64,000 nt of DNA, taken from contig JAIWNE010000003.1 in the NCBI GenBank assembly GCA_025331445.1, positions 186,001-250,000 of the forward strand, read 5' to 3'. This stretch comes from Blakeslea trispora. Taxonomy: Eukaryota > Mucoromycota > Mucoromycetes > Mucorales > Choanephoraceae. The stretch's first letter is position 1, and every line of letters begins with the position of its first letter. A model generated the notes under the pieces. The model ran no database searches, was not told the origin of the DNA, and was given only the letters and a program-made list of their open reading frames with translations. Positions 1 through 12,842 of the stretch are shown piece by piece. Position numbers and translations under genes: made by a program.

Positions 1-2073
1 AGCAAAGGCATAGACAAATTCAGATACATGAGGAGGAAGAGGATGTCCATTCACTAGTCTTGACATATCAAGCCATACTTGAGCAGTGGGCACAGGGAAT
101 TCAGGACCGGGTATACTATAGACAGCTCGATAAAGCATATAGGCACCTTGAAAAGAAAATAGAGTATATATAAGTATACTATTTCACTCTCTCATTGTTT
201 TTGTTATCATTTACCTGATGCAATAAAAACACTTGCTAATGATCCAATCATTTGACCAAAAAACTGAGCTTTGGGAGATGCATTCAACAAATGGCCCGTC
301 TTTAAATCTTGCATTAGATCACCTAAATAAGGGGAATACAAAAACCAAATCAATATCACAATTTCTCTCTCTCTCTCTCTTTTTTGTGTGTGTGGGCTCA
401 GTTGATACATACCTGCTTGTTGAGCACCAGCCTCCGCAATGCCGCCTGCAATCAGATTGGCCAGAATACCACCTGGCATAACACCAGCAAAGAAGACTTG
501 ACTGATCTTACCAATACCACTGACAGGATTCAGATCTGTCTCACCCAAGGCACGTACACCAAGGACACTAAGGAACATGGCAACCAAAACAGCCAACAGA
601 GTCATGCCCAAGGGTAGCACATCAGGGCCAAATACATGACGAACAATAAAGATACAACTCAGTGTAGACACAATCAAGCCGACCACAGTAATCCAATGAG
701 AAACACGTTGGTCTTGAGGAGCATCTTGTTCCTCTTCTTCTTCATTATTATCTTCGTCTGATTCTCTATCGATCTCGGAATGAAATGGGCTGGATGTATG
801 TCGGATGGATTTAGCAATTGTTCTAGCCAACACAACCAGGAGAGAAACACAAGACTCAGCAATCATGACGCCAAGTGAAATCCATAAAATCCAGCCTTTG
901 GAACCCGTCTTCCAATCATCTACAGGACCTGGTGCCCATCCTGCATAAAAGGCCATGGGTGACAGAATCCCCCAACCTACAATGCATCCCAACAACATGG
1001 AAAGTGTGGTTGGGAGTCCCATAATGATGCCTTGTCCAATATAACTAAAACTAGGTGTAAAATACCATTCCCAAGCACGCATATCAATCAATCCAAATGT
1101 CAACCAGTTAAAGACAGGTAGTGTATTGATGGCAGGCACAAAATAGGTCAAGAGAGTATAGATGGATGAAATACCGAATGAGCTAATCAAGCCGCGCAAC
1201 TTGAGCGACCAGCCATACTCAAACAAGGCCTGATCAGAAGAGGGTGCAATGGGTTGTGATGTGTAAAGACGATGCTCTTGATCCTGTTGTATCAATGGCT
1301 GATGTTCTGATCTACCTCTATTTCGAATGATTTGATGAGTTTGTCTTTGGCGAGTTGTGTTTGGTTGGATGGTGGGATCTGGTATCTGATGAAGTAAGCT
1401 GATCATCTGTGCGGTGGCTGTACCGGATGGAAATGTGAGCTTTTCTCGGATAATCGTCTGTTTCCGAAGAGGTATCGCAAAGAACACACCAAAGAAGGCA
1501 ACAGCAAGTGACCAGAGAATCAATTGCTGACCATTCATAATTACTGGTCCTGTGGAATTATCATCTTTTGTCATCAATTCCATGGCAGGAATAACGCCAA
1601 CAAAACCTAATGATGCGATTTCACAAAATAAAATAAAAGGTGTGAATAGGTCACATGACTTTTAACACAAAAAAAAAAAGCTTATACATGTATAACTTAC
1701 CAGCAGCTAAAGGCATGGTTGCTGTTGCTACTGCGGTCGTCTGCAATACAACATTTTCAATAGGACCAAATTTATGCCTTAACATAGGTTGAAATGGCTT
1801 AAAGATAGCAAATCCCAGCAAAGAAGATTGAAGTGACATCATGGATATCCAACCTGTCTGTAATCCAAAATACATGTTGGAGAAACACATCAGTGTACCA
1901 ATCAGTAAGCCACAGACAACAGCACGTAGCTATCAGTAGTAGGTTAACAATAGAGCTTCTCTCTTTCATGTTTTCTTCAGTGTTGATCTTACTGTGAAAT
2001 GATTTGCCTCTGTATGTTGATTGTGTGTGTGATCATGCTCAGAACTTGACTTGTAAGATGATGGGTCTAACAT
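1..2073 (-). CDS. OPT-family (YGL114W-like) oligopeptide/metal-chelate transporter, 3' part missing
   Basis: A polytopic plasma- or endomembrane transporter of the oligopeptide transporter superfamily, expected to carry small peptides or metal chelates by proton symport. The gene begins at the ATG at 2071-2073 and runs off the left edge. Exons by frame continuity are 1993-2073, 1701-1929, 413-1606, 215-322 and 1-146; the introns are 63-94 bp with GT-AG ends. Family marks are the NMYFGLQTGW segment in exon 2, FVGVIPAMELM across intron 2, and the long GWGILSPMAFYAGWAPGPVDDW region in exon 3. Exon 3 also holds a disordered acidic loop (DEDNNEEEEEQD) between membrane segments. The spacing and wording resemble the fungal YGL114W subgroup more than the plant YSL or Isp4 groups. 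The substrate cannot be told from the sequence. Confidence 0.88.
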
Positions 2074-2667
2074 GAATTAAAGTTTGACGTTTTAATTGGT
2101 GAGTACACTGTAAACAAATGTAGGACACTTTATGAATAACCTCGAAAAGAGTATATTGCTGTTTCTGTAGAATTACTATGATTGCTCCTTGTCATTCTAT
2201 CCTTCTCTTTTGGTGTTTTTCAAAGGGCAAACAAAATCTATAATGATCTGCTTAATAAGGAAGAAGAGCAAGAGGTATAAGGAAGTATTGTGTCAGAAAA
2301 AAAAAATAAAGAAAAGCAGAAATAATAATAAAAAAGGTCAAATATTTACCTTATATATATATTTAATTTGAGACGATGACGATTATTTGAATCTTTCTAT
2401 TGGCAATTATAGTGTGACAAACAGGTCACATACATTGTATACATTTGTCATCCGAAAATAAAAAAAAAATGCTCATTTCTAAGCAGCTGCACAGTCACTG
2501 TGATATAAAGGAGACAAAGAAAAAGAGAAGAGGGATCAAGATGTTTTTGGGTAATTTAGAATGGATTTTAGAAGACATGTCTCTATTTATTATTATTATT
2601 ATTTTAAATTCGAATATTTTTTTCTTTTTTCTTTTACAGGCGCAAAAATAAAAAATAAAATAAAAGC

Positions 2668-4942
2668 TTATTCTGAACGCTGGTATTCATTATATACAAA
2701 TATGCAAATGACTGAAGACATAGCTTTTGAATGCACATAATTTAAGGTGAATTAGACAATGGACTAACATACTCTAGAACACAACTTACCAAGCAGCATA
2801 TCCCATCTTTCAATAGCAAATGAGCAGAAATCAGACACCTTTTCAGGTTCATATTGATCTAGCCGATAGGTGTAAATCTTTCCATTCTTTAGCCCGACAA
2901 CTAGGATATAAACAAAATCAGTCAATTTCTCTTTTTCTTTCTTCTTTAGTCTTGAACATTACACAAGTAGTGTCTATTGTTGTGATGATCTTTCCAAAAC
3001 TTTACACTGCCTATAGGCTAAATATATATATATACACACATCATCATCAGTTTTCTTGATAACATCAACATGTATCCATTCGTCTGACCTTAACTCGACC
3101 ATGTTCATCCTTGATAGGTATAATTGCCATCTCTAGTTGCCATGGTGCTGGAAAATATTGATTCCGTAAAGCTCTTTCCTCTTCAGACATCTCAGACAAT
3201 AAGTGATCTATCCATCTCTCCACAAAAGACGATGCTTGCTCTTTTCTGGTTCTCTCGTGCTTGTTGCGGCCATAGAGATAGACATAGTTTTGTTCTGTCC
3301 AGATAGCCAAATGATCACCTTCCTGATCCAACTGAACACCCATGATATCTGCTTCTACAGTCTCATAGCCTTGCCAATAATAATACTCATTGACCACCGT
3401 CTTCCTACCATCGTTTGAATAGAGTCGTTCTTTTTCTAAAGGAATTTTGGATAGAATGTCGATCCGATCAGTGAAATCTAGAGTGATGAATTTGTTTTTG
3501 ATGTATGGAAAGACAATGGTCTTTGCATCGGCTGACATGGCTGAAAATAACTCGATTGAATCCTGTTTGTTTTCTGGCTGAATATATCGATAATTCGTCA
3601 TTTCTGCATAACCCACATGTTCAATGGATTCCTCACTATAAACAGGATACTTGTATACATAAGATGAGTTATTCTCTCTCTCTCTCTCATTGAGAACAGA
3701 AAATAACTTACATCGGATTCACCCTTTTCTCTCTGAATCCAGGTGGATAGATTGTCATTGGCCGTTATATCGTCAGCAATAGTGATGTTGACATAGTAAG
3801 TGGTGGGCGTTTTATGTATACTCAGCATGAACACTCTATAGGTGTCTTTGCTATAGGAGTAAGCGTAAGTTTAACAAGAGCCTTGTATGGAAAAGCTACT
3901 GAATGCTTACTTTGGGGAATATAGCCGAGAAAGTAGTGTTGAGTATCGTTCAGTAGAATAAGGTTGAGACCATTCTATTGACAGATGAATATAGGTAATG
4001 CCTCATTCAAACAATCAAAGAAAACAAACCTTGAATTGATCTTCCGCGTTTGATTGGATATTCTTCTGAGTCAACTAAATCTGACATTTGGGTCGGTAGA
4101 GGCATAATATTAAATTCAAAAAGATCAGGATCTCTAACAGAAAGGTCAAAATGAATTCGTTTTCATTGGACTCTATAGCATCAAGTTACCTCGAAAACAA
4201 TAATGAATCGTTCTCTAATGAGATTGAATCCACCCATGTTGTGCCTGGTAGTTTAATGTCCTTTGATTTGAAAGTAGTGCTAAAGTCCTGACCCTCGGTA
4301 TAGTAGATTCGAACATAGTGGTATGAATTATCTTTGTCGATCTGGTGATAGAGTACGGCAAACTGAGTCTGTTCTGATAGAGCATAATCGTTATTTTTGC
4401 TGGCTATTTGGGAAATGTGTCCTTTTAATTCATGCTCGAAACATAGTGTCCAGCCTATCATTCTGAGAAAATCAGTCACCCATCATTTTGTCTTCTTTTT
4501 TTTTTCAATGCTTCAATTAAAGATTCTGTCTTGCCTTCTGACTTTAATAAATCGCGCTGTGTCAAAGCATTTGAAATTGGCATTCTCACTTGTTTAATAA
4601 TGCCTTTTTTTTTATATATATACAAAGACCAAAGAAAAAAAAAAAGAGTCAATGGAAGGCTTAATCAATAGTAGGTCTTATTTTACCTCGGACACCTATT
4701 TTTAGTCTTTTCGTTCCTATGAACGATCCTTCACCCTGAGGAGCTTCAAACTTGAAAGTGGTAACGTAAATGTATGAACCCACTGTATTTATGATCACTT
4801 TGTCGGGTTTATGCACAAATACAGAAGGTGGATTTGAAGAGAACACTAGTTTTGGGTGTGGATGAGGTCTGTCTTGTAGTAACATGGTGAGGTATATAGT
4901 GGTGATTCCACTCAACAAAAGTATAAGCGAGCGCCATTGCAT
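2668..4942 (-). CDS. Unrecognised membrane-anchored protein, possibly beta-propeller-like
   Basis: I do not recognise the family. Eight exons join without a frame break: 4687-4942, 4190-4454, 4030-4133, 3911-3974, 3712-3850, 3100-3631, 2790-2900 and 2668-2723, giving about 508 residues. The last two junctions (a 199-bp intron with donor GTCGAG, and a weak AAAAG acceptor) are the least certain. The N terminus starts MQWRSLILLLSGITTIYLTML, a signal peptide or signal anchor. The rest lacks further clear membrane segments. It shows alternating short beta-like strands with aromatic/aspartate turns (QFAVLYHQIDKD, HLAIWTEQNYVYLYG), which would suit a WD-type or other propeller. A charged helical patch (ERWIDHLLSEMSEEERALRNQ) precedes the C terminus. 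It lies downstream of the OPT gene's start region on the same strand, but nothing ties the two functionally. Confidence 0.62.
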
Positions 4943-5040
4943 AATTAAAATAGGAATTATTGTAAGAATCTAAAAAACAAAAAATAACAAAACACACACA
5001 CACACACGCATACACGCAAATTAATGCGAATCTTTTATAG

Positions 5041-6838
5041 ATTTTTTTTTTTTTACTTTTGGTAACTCAAAGTTAACGTGCCCAGCATTTCTTGAAAGGG
5101 TGACCTGAATCAACTCCGAAATCTCTAACGGATTTGAGTCACAAAGCATACTTCAGCAAAATAATATTCTATGCATTCATTGTATTTAGTCTAAACAATA
5201 GTTTGGTGTCTCATTTACTTTTGAATGAGTGCTAATTCAGACAAGCTTGAGCAATAGCAGTGCTCAATCATAATACAATCAATCAGCATACATCCTTCAT
5301 GACTGCAAATGATGAACAATGAACCATTCACTGATAAAGAGTCAAAGTCAAATAAAAAAACCACTCTTTTTTTACTTTCTTCTTTTTGTTTTCATGGTTA
5401 TACTATTATCCATGCCAAAGTTAATTAAGCATACTATCTCGCAAACTCCAATACTCTTAAGCAGTTGGTCAGGAATAGTGGCGGCATAAGCGAAACAGAC
5501 AATTTCTTTCCACTCTAGTAATTGCGATCCCTGATATTAACACGTATCGTGCCTTTGTCTAAATAAAGAGCCACTTTCTGAGAGATTGCACAGTCGTAGA
5601 ATTGATTTCCTGGAAAGAAGCATTTCATTCTCGGAAACAGACAGTGTTTCGGAAGAAATTAGCCATGTTTCATATTGAGCTTCCTGGCTAGAATTTAAAT
5701 GACTTCTTCATGGTATTGCTGCTAAAATCTTTGATGACATGAATGGTAGCATCATAATTTTTTTATCATACATTTGCGTTAGTGTCTTACTCAATTGTTA
5801 GAGAATAAGTTGAAGGGTGGCATTAGTTTGTCTAATCAGTCTGTTTAAGTTACTGCTGATCTCTGATAAAACTCATTTGAGCAATGCTTTTTAGGCAAGC
5901 ATTTGCTATTTCTTTTGTATTCTCCTCCTCCTCAAAATCATTTGCTGCATTCCGTTTGGCAGCATCCGATAACCCTCTTAAAAAATATAGTCAGAATCAA
6001 TGATGAGCAAGTACTAAACTAAGCTGCCTTTAAAAGCATATGGCTTGACTTGGCGTCTTTCAAATTAAGGGAAATACTGGTTGTGCTGCTATGAACAGAA
6101 AAAGGGAAGATGTAGATTGCTCATGCTAATGTGACCTCAATAGAGCTCTTTTTTTTTTATACATGTCTTTTCATTGTATTCTTGAAAAAAACGCCCAAGC
6201 AATCAACAGCAACATAACTGATAATGACCCTTTAGCTGCTTACATTGATGAAGCACAATCTAAAGTATTCAATAACAAAATTACTGCATTTGGCTTGCAT
6301 TCTGAAATCGTTATATCAAACTGATATAATCATGGCAGTCATCGAATGCTGGTGTCAATCAATGACTCTCATTCTAATAGCAAAGAAAGTCTGTAGCTCA
6401 CCTTTTGCTTAACAAGGGCAGTTGCATTCAAAAGAAGAATAGGTAGTCTATGGTCAACATATATAACAAATAATGCTATTCTCTAGTTGATCATAATGTC
6501 TATTACCATAAAATACATGCTGAAGATTAGGTAAGCTTCTAATGGAGAAAGTCTCTGTACGAAGAGAGAGAGAGAGAAAAAAGTAAACTCAGATGGAGTA
6601 AGTGAGAGCATTATAAAGGTGGTTATTCTTAGTCATTTGACCTGAAATCTAACGTATAGAACAAAGCGGTATGCTTGCTTAGCAAAAGGTGGGGACATGT
6701 CCTAGCAGTGAGGTTGTTTAGGCACACTTTAGACTAATTGGCTTTTAGGATAAACAGTAGTGTATCGAATTACGACTGCTAAAATCTTGACAACTTTAAA
6801 GTTTTTGTTCTTTCTCTACATTTTCTGATATCTATAGT
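5041..6838. other. Intergenic interval, mostly featureless
   Basis: AT-rich spacer between the unrecognised membrane protein and the OTU gene. It holds a 53-codon open frame at 6163-6324 (plus), and on the minus strand around 5835-5975 a 40-codon open stretch ending at an in-frame stop. Neither has a recognisable domain, and open stretches of this length are expected by chance in DNA of this composition. A short GA repeat lies at about 6561-6578. No RNA gene was seen. Confidence 0.5.
6163..6324 (+). other. Possible small ORF or gene relic (53 aa)
   Basis: An ATG-started 53-residue open frame (MSFHCILEKNAQAIN... ending GLHSEIVISN). The composition looks protein-like, with balanced charged and hydrophobic residues and no low complexity. 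There is no recognised domain and no obvious splice partner. It could be chance or a decayed fragment of a transposon or gene. Confidence 0.2.
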
Positions 6839-8270
6839 ATGGCAAAGGGGAAAGAGAAGACTTCGAAAAAACAAGGTAAAAGGCTGGCTCAGAAAACAGA
6901 TGATAAAAAGAAGCAGAAACTTGGCTTATGCTTATTCAAGATGACCAGAAAAGATCACTCGTAAACAAAAGCGTGCACTTCAGGTAAGATCGCTTCATCT
7001 TTTGTTGTCTTTAACTAACATGTGCATCATAGAAATCACTTGCAAAGGATGATCCTGAAGATCTCGATAGTCAGTTGAGAAATCTAGGTCTTTGTACTAA
7101 AAACATTACAGGTGATGGCAATTGTTTGTTTCGGTACGAGACATAAAAGCATAAAGAGATTAACCAGTATATTCATCCTCTTTCCCTATAGTGCTTTATC
7201 GGATCAATATGAGGGGCATGATGGCAACCATAAGGCTATTCGACAAGAAATATGTCAATATCTAAGAGAAAATGAAGATACATACAAACACTTTGTAGAA
7301 GACGACCAATCCTTTGAACACCATGTAGACTGTATGACTCGGAATGGTACTTTTGGTGGCAATATGGAACTGGTAGCTTTTGCAAAACTCAAAAAAGTCG
7401 ATATCAAAGTATATCAGCCAGGATTGATGCAAGTGGATAATTGTTAGATGAGTTTTTCGTTTTGGACTGACTGAACCAACAATAGATATGTTATTCAGGG
7501 AGCATATGAAGAGCAAGAAATAGACTCCGAAGAGGAATTAGGTGCCGAGAGTGAGATAATGACCTTACACATTGCCTATCATAATTGGGAGCATTACAGT
7601 TCAGTGAGAAATATAGAAGGACCTTATTCAGGTCCACCTGAGATCAAGGTAATCCTCCCTTTTTTTGTTTGTATCTATTAAACTAAAAGCGGAACAGATA
7701 CATCAAAACAATCCATCTAAAGACAGCGACCAAGAAGAGCAGGAACAAGAATGTCTTACCTCGGTAGAAAAGGTTGTACGGAATGCTTGTGCAGATACAA
7801 GTGTTCGCAAGATTAGGCGTCTTTTGATCAAGTATAAAGGAAATCCCGACAAGGTCATTGATGCTATCTATGAGTCAGAACAGAAGAACAAGATAAAGAA
7901 AGAGCAACAGACAAATGAAGGAAAGCAAGACGAGTCGAACAATCCTGCAGACAACGAGAACGATCAACAGAACACTTTTTCGTCAAATCCACAAATACAG
8001 GAAATAGACCTTGCTCAAGACAATGCAGAGGGCAATCATAGTGTAACAGAAAAAGTTGATGATGCCGTACCTGAAGAAAACAAGCCAAAAAAACCTTCTG
8101 CAAGTGAACGTAAACGAGAAGCTAAAAAGAGACAGAAAGAAGCAAAGATGTTAAAGGAGCAAGCCAAGGCTGCTCGTAAGCTCAAATACAAACAGGAGAA
8201 AACTAAAGAAGACACAGAGGAATTGAACAAAGATCAAGTAGTTCAGCAAATGAAAGAAATGAATATTTGA
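6839..8270 (+). CDS. OTU-domain deubiquitinase, OTUD3-like
   Basis: A cysteine protease that removes ubiquitin from proteins, cytosolic or nuclear. A frame-consistent model is 6839-6875, 6949-6983, 7033-7133, 7192-7432, 7499-7648 and 7698-8270, about 378 residues. Catalytic features are visible: the GDGNCLFR block with the nucleophilic Cys (7110-7133), and the YHNWEHYSSV block with the catalytic His (about 7580-7605). A UBA-like helical segment follows (VRKIRRLLIKYKGNPDKVID), then a long lysine/glutamate-rich tail, matching the OTUD3 order of OTU domain then UBA-like region. Two details are uncertain. The basic N terminus may be read through rather than spliced at 6876-6948. The intron at 7433-7498 removes a YVIQG that many relatives keep, and no other GT-AG pair restores the frame. 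Confidence 0.85.
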
Positions 8271-8300
8271 GTTGTTTTATATAATGAATGGATAAAAGTA

Positions 8301-9750
8301 TTATTTAGAACGAGTGAGGTATTCTGGTTCTCCCGGAAGCCATTTTTGTAATACTTTGGGTATTTTGACAGATCCATCTTTTGTTTGAAATGTTTCAAGG
8401 ATAGCAACAATTACTCGAGGCACTGCAATCGCAGTACCGTTTAATGTATGGCAAAATTGGGTGTTCTTGTCTGTTTGATGTTTGGGACGGTAACGAATGG
8501 ATAATCTACGTGATTGATAATCTGTACAATTTGAGGTTGAAGAAATCTAAAACAAAAAATACAATAAGATTGTGTTAAGTAAACTGATTTGTCTTGGACT
8601 TTACCTCTCCCCATTTGCCTCTCCCAGGCATCCAAGCTTCCATATCATATTTTCTAAAAGCACTTGCCCCTAGCTCTTCTGTTGGCATATCAAGAATTCT
8701 AAAACACAGACCAAGTTCAGTAAAGATTTCTTCCTGTAAACTTCTAATCTCTTCCATCATGGCTTCACTTTGTTCAGGCGTCGTCAAGGCAAACAGCTCA
8801 ACTTTGGAGAATTGATGGACTCTATACAGTCCTTTTGTCTCTATGCCTCTTCCACCTGCTTCTGTTCGAAACGCATGACCAAAGCCAACAAGTCTCTGTG
8901 GTAGGTCGTGTTCATTCAACAGTTGTGTAGCAAACTTTCCAGCAAGTGGGATCTCTGCAGTTCCTGCTAAACAGAGTGTTGATTCTGTACTGGACTTGAT
9001 AGCAATATCGTATATTTGAGAACTTTCGCCACTCCGAGGTTGAAAACCACATCCATAAGCTATGTTGGTACGCACAATATCTGGTGTCAGCACACTGAAA
9101 AACCCCTTGGATGCTGCCTTATGCATGGCATACTGAACAAGTGATAGCTCAAGAAAGGCACCCATCCCCTGAAGATAGTAAAAGCTGGATCCGCTCGCAA
9201 TAGCAGCCTGCTCCATATCAAGTATGTTGAGATCAGTAGCAAGCTGTACATGATCGCGTAATCCATGAGGTGATCTTTGCTCGCCTATCACCTTCATCAC
9301 ACGAGCATTTTCTTCTGAGCCAATGGGTGAATCTTTGTGTGTATTATTGGGAATCATGAGTCCCTGTCTTAATAACTCCATCTCAGTTTGATTCAGTTGC
9401 TTTTCGCATGATTTAATTTGAGATTTGATCTGTTGTCCTTTTTCTATTAACCTATTGCGTTCCTCAATGTCTAATTTCGTCACGGCCCGGGTAGCCAGCG
9501 AGAGCTCATTACGGTCAGCCCGCAAAGCAGTCAGCTGGTTGTACAGTTGAAGACGCAATTTGTTTAACTTTACAAAAGCTTCCATATCCACTCCTTCATA
9601 TTTTCTAAGGGTCATATTATGTTGAATAGCAGAAGCATTCTCGGCCAGATGATTATAATTAAGCTTGGGTTGTATCTGAAAATCGCTTCTAGCTGTTGTA
9701 TATGCTCGTTTAATGCAAGAACGTGAGCTTAATATAATATGTCTAAACAT
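8301..9750 (-). CDS. Seryl-tRNA synthetase, probably mitochondrial
   Basis: A class II aminoacyl-tRNA synthetase charging tRNA-Ser. The start at 9748-9750 gives [20 protein letters not shown], an Arg/Ser-rich, acid-free mitochondrial presequence; in-frame codons upstream of it look like untranslated sequence. Exons are 8605-9750 and 8301-8546, about 463 residues, close to the family length. The N-terminal half has the paired coiled-coil helices of the tRNA-binding arm ([15 protein letters not shown] through [15 protein letters not shown]). The catalytic part has TAEIPLAG, the motif 2 loop [21 protein letters not shown] and, after the intron, [15 protein letters not shown]. Motif 3 continues as [15 protein letters not shown]. 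The stop codon faces the OTU gene stop across about 30 bp (convergent). Confidence 0.93.
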
Positions 9751-11235
9751 CCTTGTCAACAACAACAAAAAGGTGAAAGAAAAAAAAAAGAGAGGTATTG
9801 ATAGTACACACAAATCTGGACCTTCAACGTGACTGTGTATATGGCTGATTTGAAGAGTGTGGAAACCAACATGAAATAATAGAGATGTGTTCAAAAAAGT
9901 TATTTCTCTGGCTTTTTTTTCCGAGAATGGAGGTACAATGATCAAAATGCTCTGATGGTCGAGAGAAGATGGAGAATACCTGATTTGGCTGTTTTGTCTT
10001 CATTTCCTAAAGAGCAATTGCCATTGACGGAAAAAAACTCGGAATGAATGTCTTTATGCTTTGACTCATCAATTGCTTGAATTTTGAATTGTTGCATCCC
10101 TCATTGGCAAAGTCGTATTAGCAGTAAAAAAAAAAAGGAATTGCGCCAAGAAATTTTAGGTCTATCAGGAAACATTCCCTCTTTCTAAAAACAATTCTCC
10201 TCTTCAGAGTTATATCTTTAGAGATCCTAAACTGGGTATCAACAAGGAATGGCCAAAATCTTTGGGCATGATGTGTTCATTCTTAGCCAAGAATACGAGA
10301 GGGAAAAACATGATAAGCTAGCTGCGCTGAATGATTAGCCTTCTACTTTGTCAATGTACTGATTGCTATCCAATGTGTATGAAATGGTACAATTGTTTTT
10401 GAATGAATTTGTCTTCTATTTCCCCTGTTCAATGCGCAGTCAAAACGGTTCTTTATCAAGCCATATATTCAACACATACAAAGGGTACATCAGGATTATC
10501 ATATAATTAAAATTGACTGAGCAGGAAGAGAAAGACAAAAGAAATGCAGTAGCCTGCTATTTGCATGGTGCTGAAGAATACAGTCCAACTAATTATCACT
10601 TTAGCAACTCTGCCAAGATCAGGTTATAGATACATGTTAGGGCCTGCTTTAATAACACAGGCCATTTTACATACAGGCGATTACATGCACGGAAACAGTA
10701 TGTGATTGTGAGTTTCAGACTAATTATTAAAATCCAACAGCCGCTTCAGGTCAATCTTAGACATCACTATAAGGCTTGACTTGATGTAATTGATAATCAA
10801 CTGTTAACTGCTATCGAGATTTCGTTTACTGGGTTTGATCCTTCAATCGTACGACTTGGTAACATGAGTCTCAGATTGATTTTCTAGCAATATCAGCCAT
10901 CATCTCAAGAATAAAAAAAAAAGTGAGACAGCAATGTTTGAGAGACTCCAAATATACTTGATACCTCTGTGGCTTGTGTTGCAGCTTCACCCAATCCCAT
11001 GCATTTAAATTATCTGCAAAACCAGTTTAGTGGACTTTCAGATACTCCGCCATAGTTTGTACCATTGTTAATTAAGCCAGTTTCTATTTATTTTTATATT
11101 TCTCCTTTTTTTTTGGAGCTTATCTTTCTCTTTTCTTTATTATACTGTCTTCTTTGTAACAAAACTCACACACCCTGTTTTCTTTCTTCTTTTTAATCAC
11201 CCTTACTATACATTATATCCTCTAGACTATCTACT
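9751..11235. other. Intergenic interval
   Basis: A 1.5-kb AT-rich spacer between the divergent seryl-tRNA synthetase and the glycosyltransferase gene, so it should hold both promoters. The last 150 bp before the glycosyltransferase ATG are strongly pyrimidine-rich, like a fungal core promoter/5' UTR. An open stretch of about 50 codons without ATG lies near 10155-10320 (plus). I could not assign it and regard it as probable chance or relic. Confidence 0.5.
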
Positions 11236-12842
11236 ATGACTGGCTTGACCATCAACACTAATATTTACCGTACTAAGCCTCTGACATTTTGCTTCTATGT
11301 CTCTGGTCATGGTGAGTATGAAAAAGAAAAGACAGAGATAGACTCTGTTAAGACTCACGTCATAATCATATAGGTTGGGGTCATGCTACTCGTGCTAATC
11401 AAGTAATTATGGATATCCTTAAATTACCTGCACACCACACAGTGTATGTAATTTCTACTGCCAGTGATTTTATTTTTAAGGGCGTTATCAAACTTGGGGC
11501 TCATTACCGTCATGCAGAAATTGACGCTGGAGTCGTACAGCCGCTTCCTTATACTGTAGACCGTTTGCAAACCATTCAAAATCTCAGGACATTTTTAGAA
11601 AAGAGGTCAAACATATTAGACAATGAAGTAGATTGGTTGAGACAAGTAAATGCAGATTGTGTTATCTGCGACGCACCCTTCTTGCCATGGTAACTCTTTT
11701 TTTCTTTTGTTTGTGAAATGAGCTGTTAATGAAAAATAACAATATTCATGCTATTATTTTCATTTAGCGCTGCAGCTCGGATTGTAGGAATACCAGCAGC
11801 TATTTCCAGCAACTTTACATTTGATGAGGTTTACATGGGATTATGTGAAGGGGACGAGCTAGATATAGAAATTCACGAGATGGTTCAGCAAGTGATAATG
11901 GATTATCGTCATGCAGATTTGTTGGTTCGTTTACCAGGAGCCATCCGAATTCCTTCTTTTGATGATGCTCAAAATCTTGTACCACATACACCTTTCAACA
12001 CCAATTTCCCCGAGACACAGCTCAAAATTAAAGGCGTCGCAAATGGAAAGACGCAATTACCATGTACAAGCGTCTCAAACGTCCAACATGATTCGATGAA
12101 AAATTCCCCTTTTGTCCGTCAAATTATAGATGTCCCATTGGTTTTCCGTAAATACCAAAAGTCTCGTGAAGAAACATTGTCGCAAGTCGGTATTCCAAAA
12201 GACGTCTATGATACCCATAAAATTTTGCTCTTGTCCTTTGGTGGACAGCTTTTGGGTAATGATGGTGGACTTAAAGGTAATCCTCTGCCTCCCGGTTGGA
12301 TTTGTATAGTGTGTGCTGCACCTGAATCAGCAAAAATGCCAGAGCGATTCTATAGAGCAGCTAAAGATGCTTATGTTCCTGACTTGACACATGCATGTGA
12401 TGTTCTTTTGGGAAAACTAGGCTACGGTACTTGCTCTGAGTGTATTGGACACAGTACGCCATTTGTATATGTACCAAGACCACAGTTTATTGAAGAGCAT
12501 GGTTTGCTTAAACTGATGAACGATCAAGGAAGCGCAGTGGAGCTCTCACGTGAAGATTTTGAAGCGGGCAATTGGACATCTGCTATTGAACGAGCTTCTC
12601 AAATGTTGGGCACTTGTAAAGATCCATCGCTTCGGATTCCTCACAATGGTGGTGAAATTGCAGCTCAAAGTATTGAACTGTTTGTTGATGAATGGAACCG
12701 CTACAAAGAATTGCAACAGAAAGCCACCGCTCTTAATCTCGCTAGCATTTTCTCTCCTGTGTCTTCGGTTCATAGTCCCGTCTCCGCTACAAGCGCAACT
12801 CCAACACCACAACAAACAATATTTGTCAGTGTTGATCGATAA
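11236..12842 (+). CDS. Glycosyltransferase-like protein related to the N-terminal domain of L-arabinokinase
   Basis: A GT-B-fold protein of unproven substrate. Exons are 11236-11311, 11374-11689 and 11768-12842, giving about 488 residues with perfect frame continuity. The first beta-strand loop FYVSGHGWGHATRANQVI (split by intron 1) is typical of the glycosyltransferase-like half of plant L-arabinokinase and related proteins. The C-terminal half carries the nucleotide-sugar end of a GT-B fold: LLSFGGQLLG, LPPGWICIVC, then DVLLGKLGYGTCSECIGH followed by a conserved PRPQFIEEHGL. No GHMP kinase domain follows; the reading frame ends in a Ser/Thr/Pro-rich tail of about 30 residues. No signal peptide or membrane segment is evident, so a cytosolic location is inferred. 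Confidence 0.8.

Noticed and set aside
3900..4135. Frameshift between exons of the unrecognised membrane protein
   Set aside because: The mismatch arose from reading exon 3911-3974 in the NGLNLILLND frame; the other frame (EWSQPYSTER) joins both neighbours in phase.
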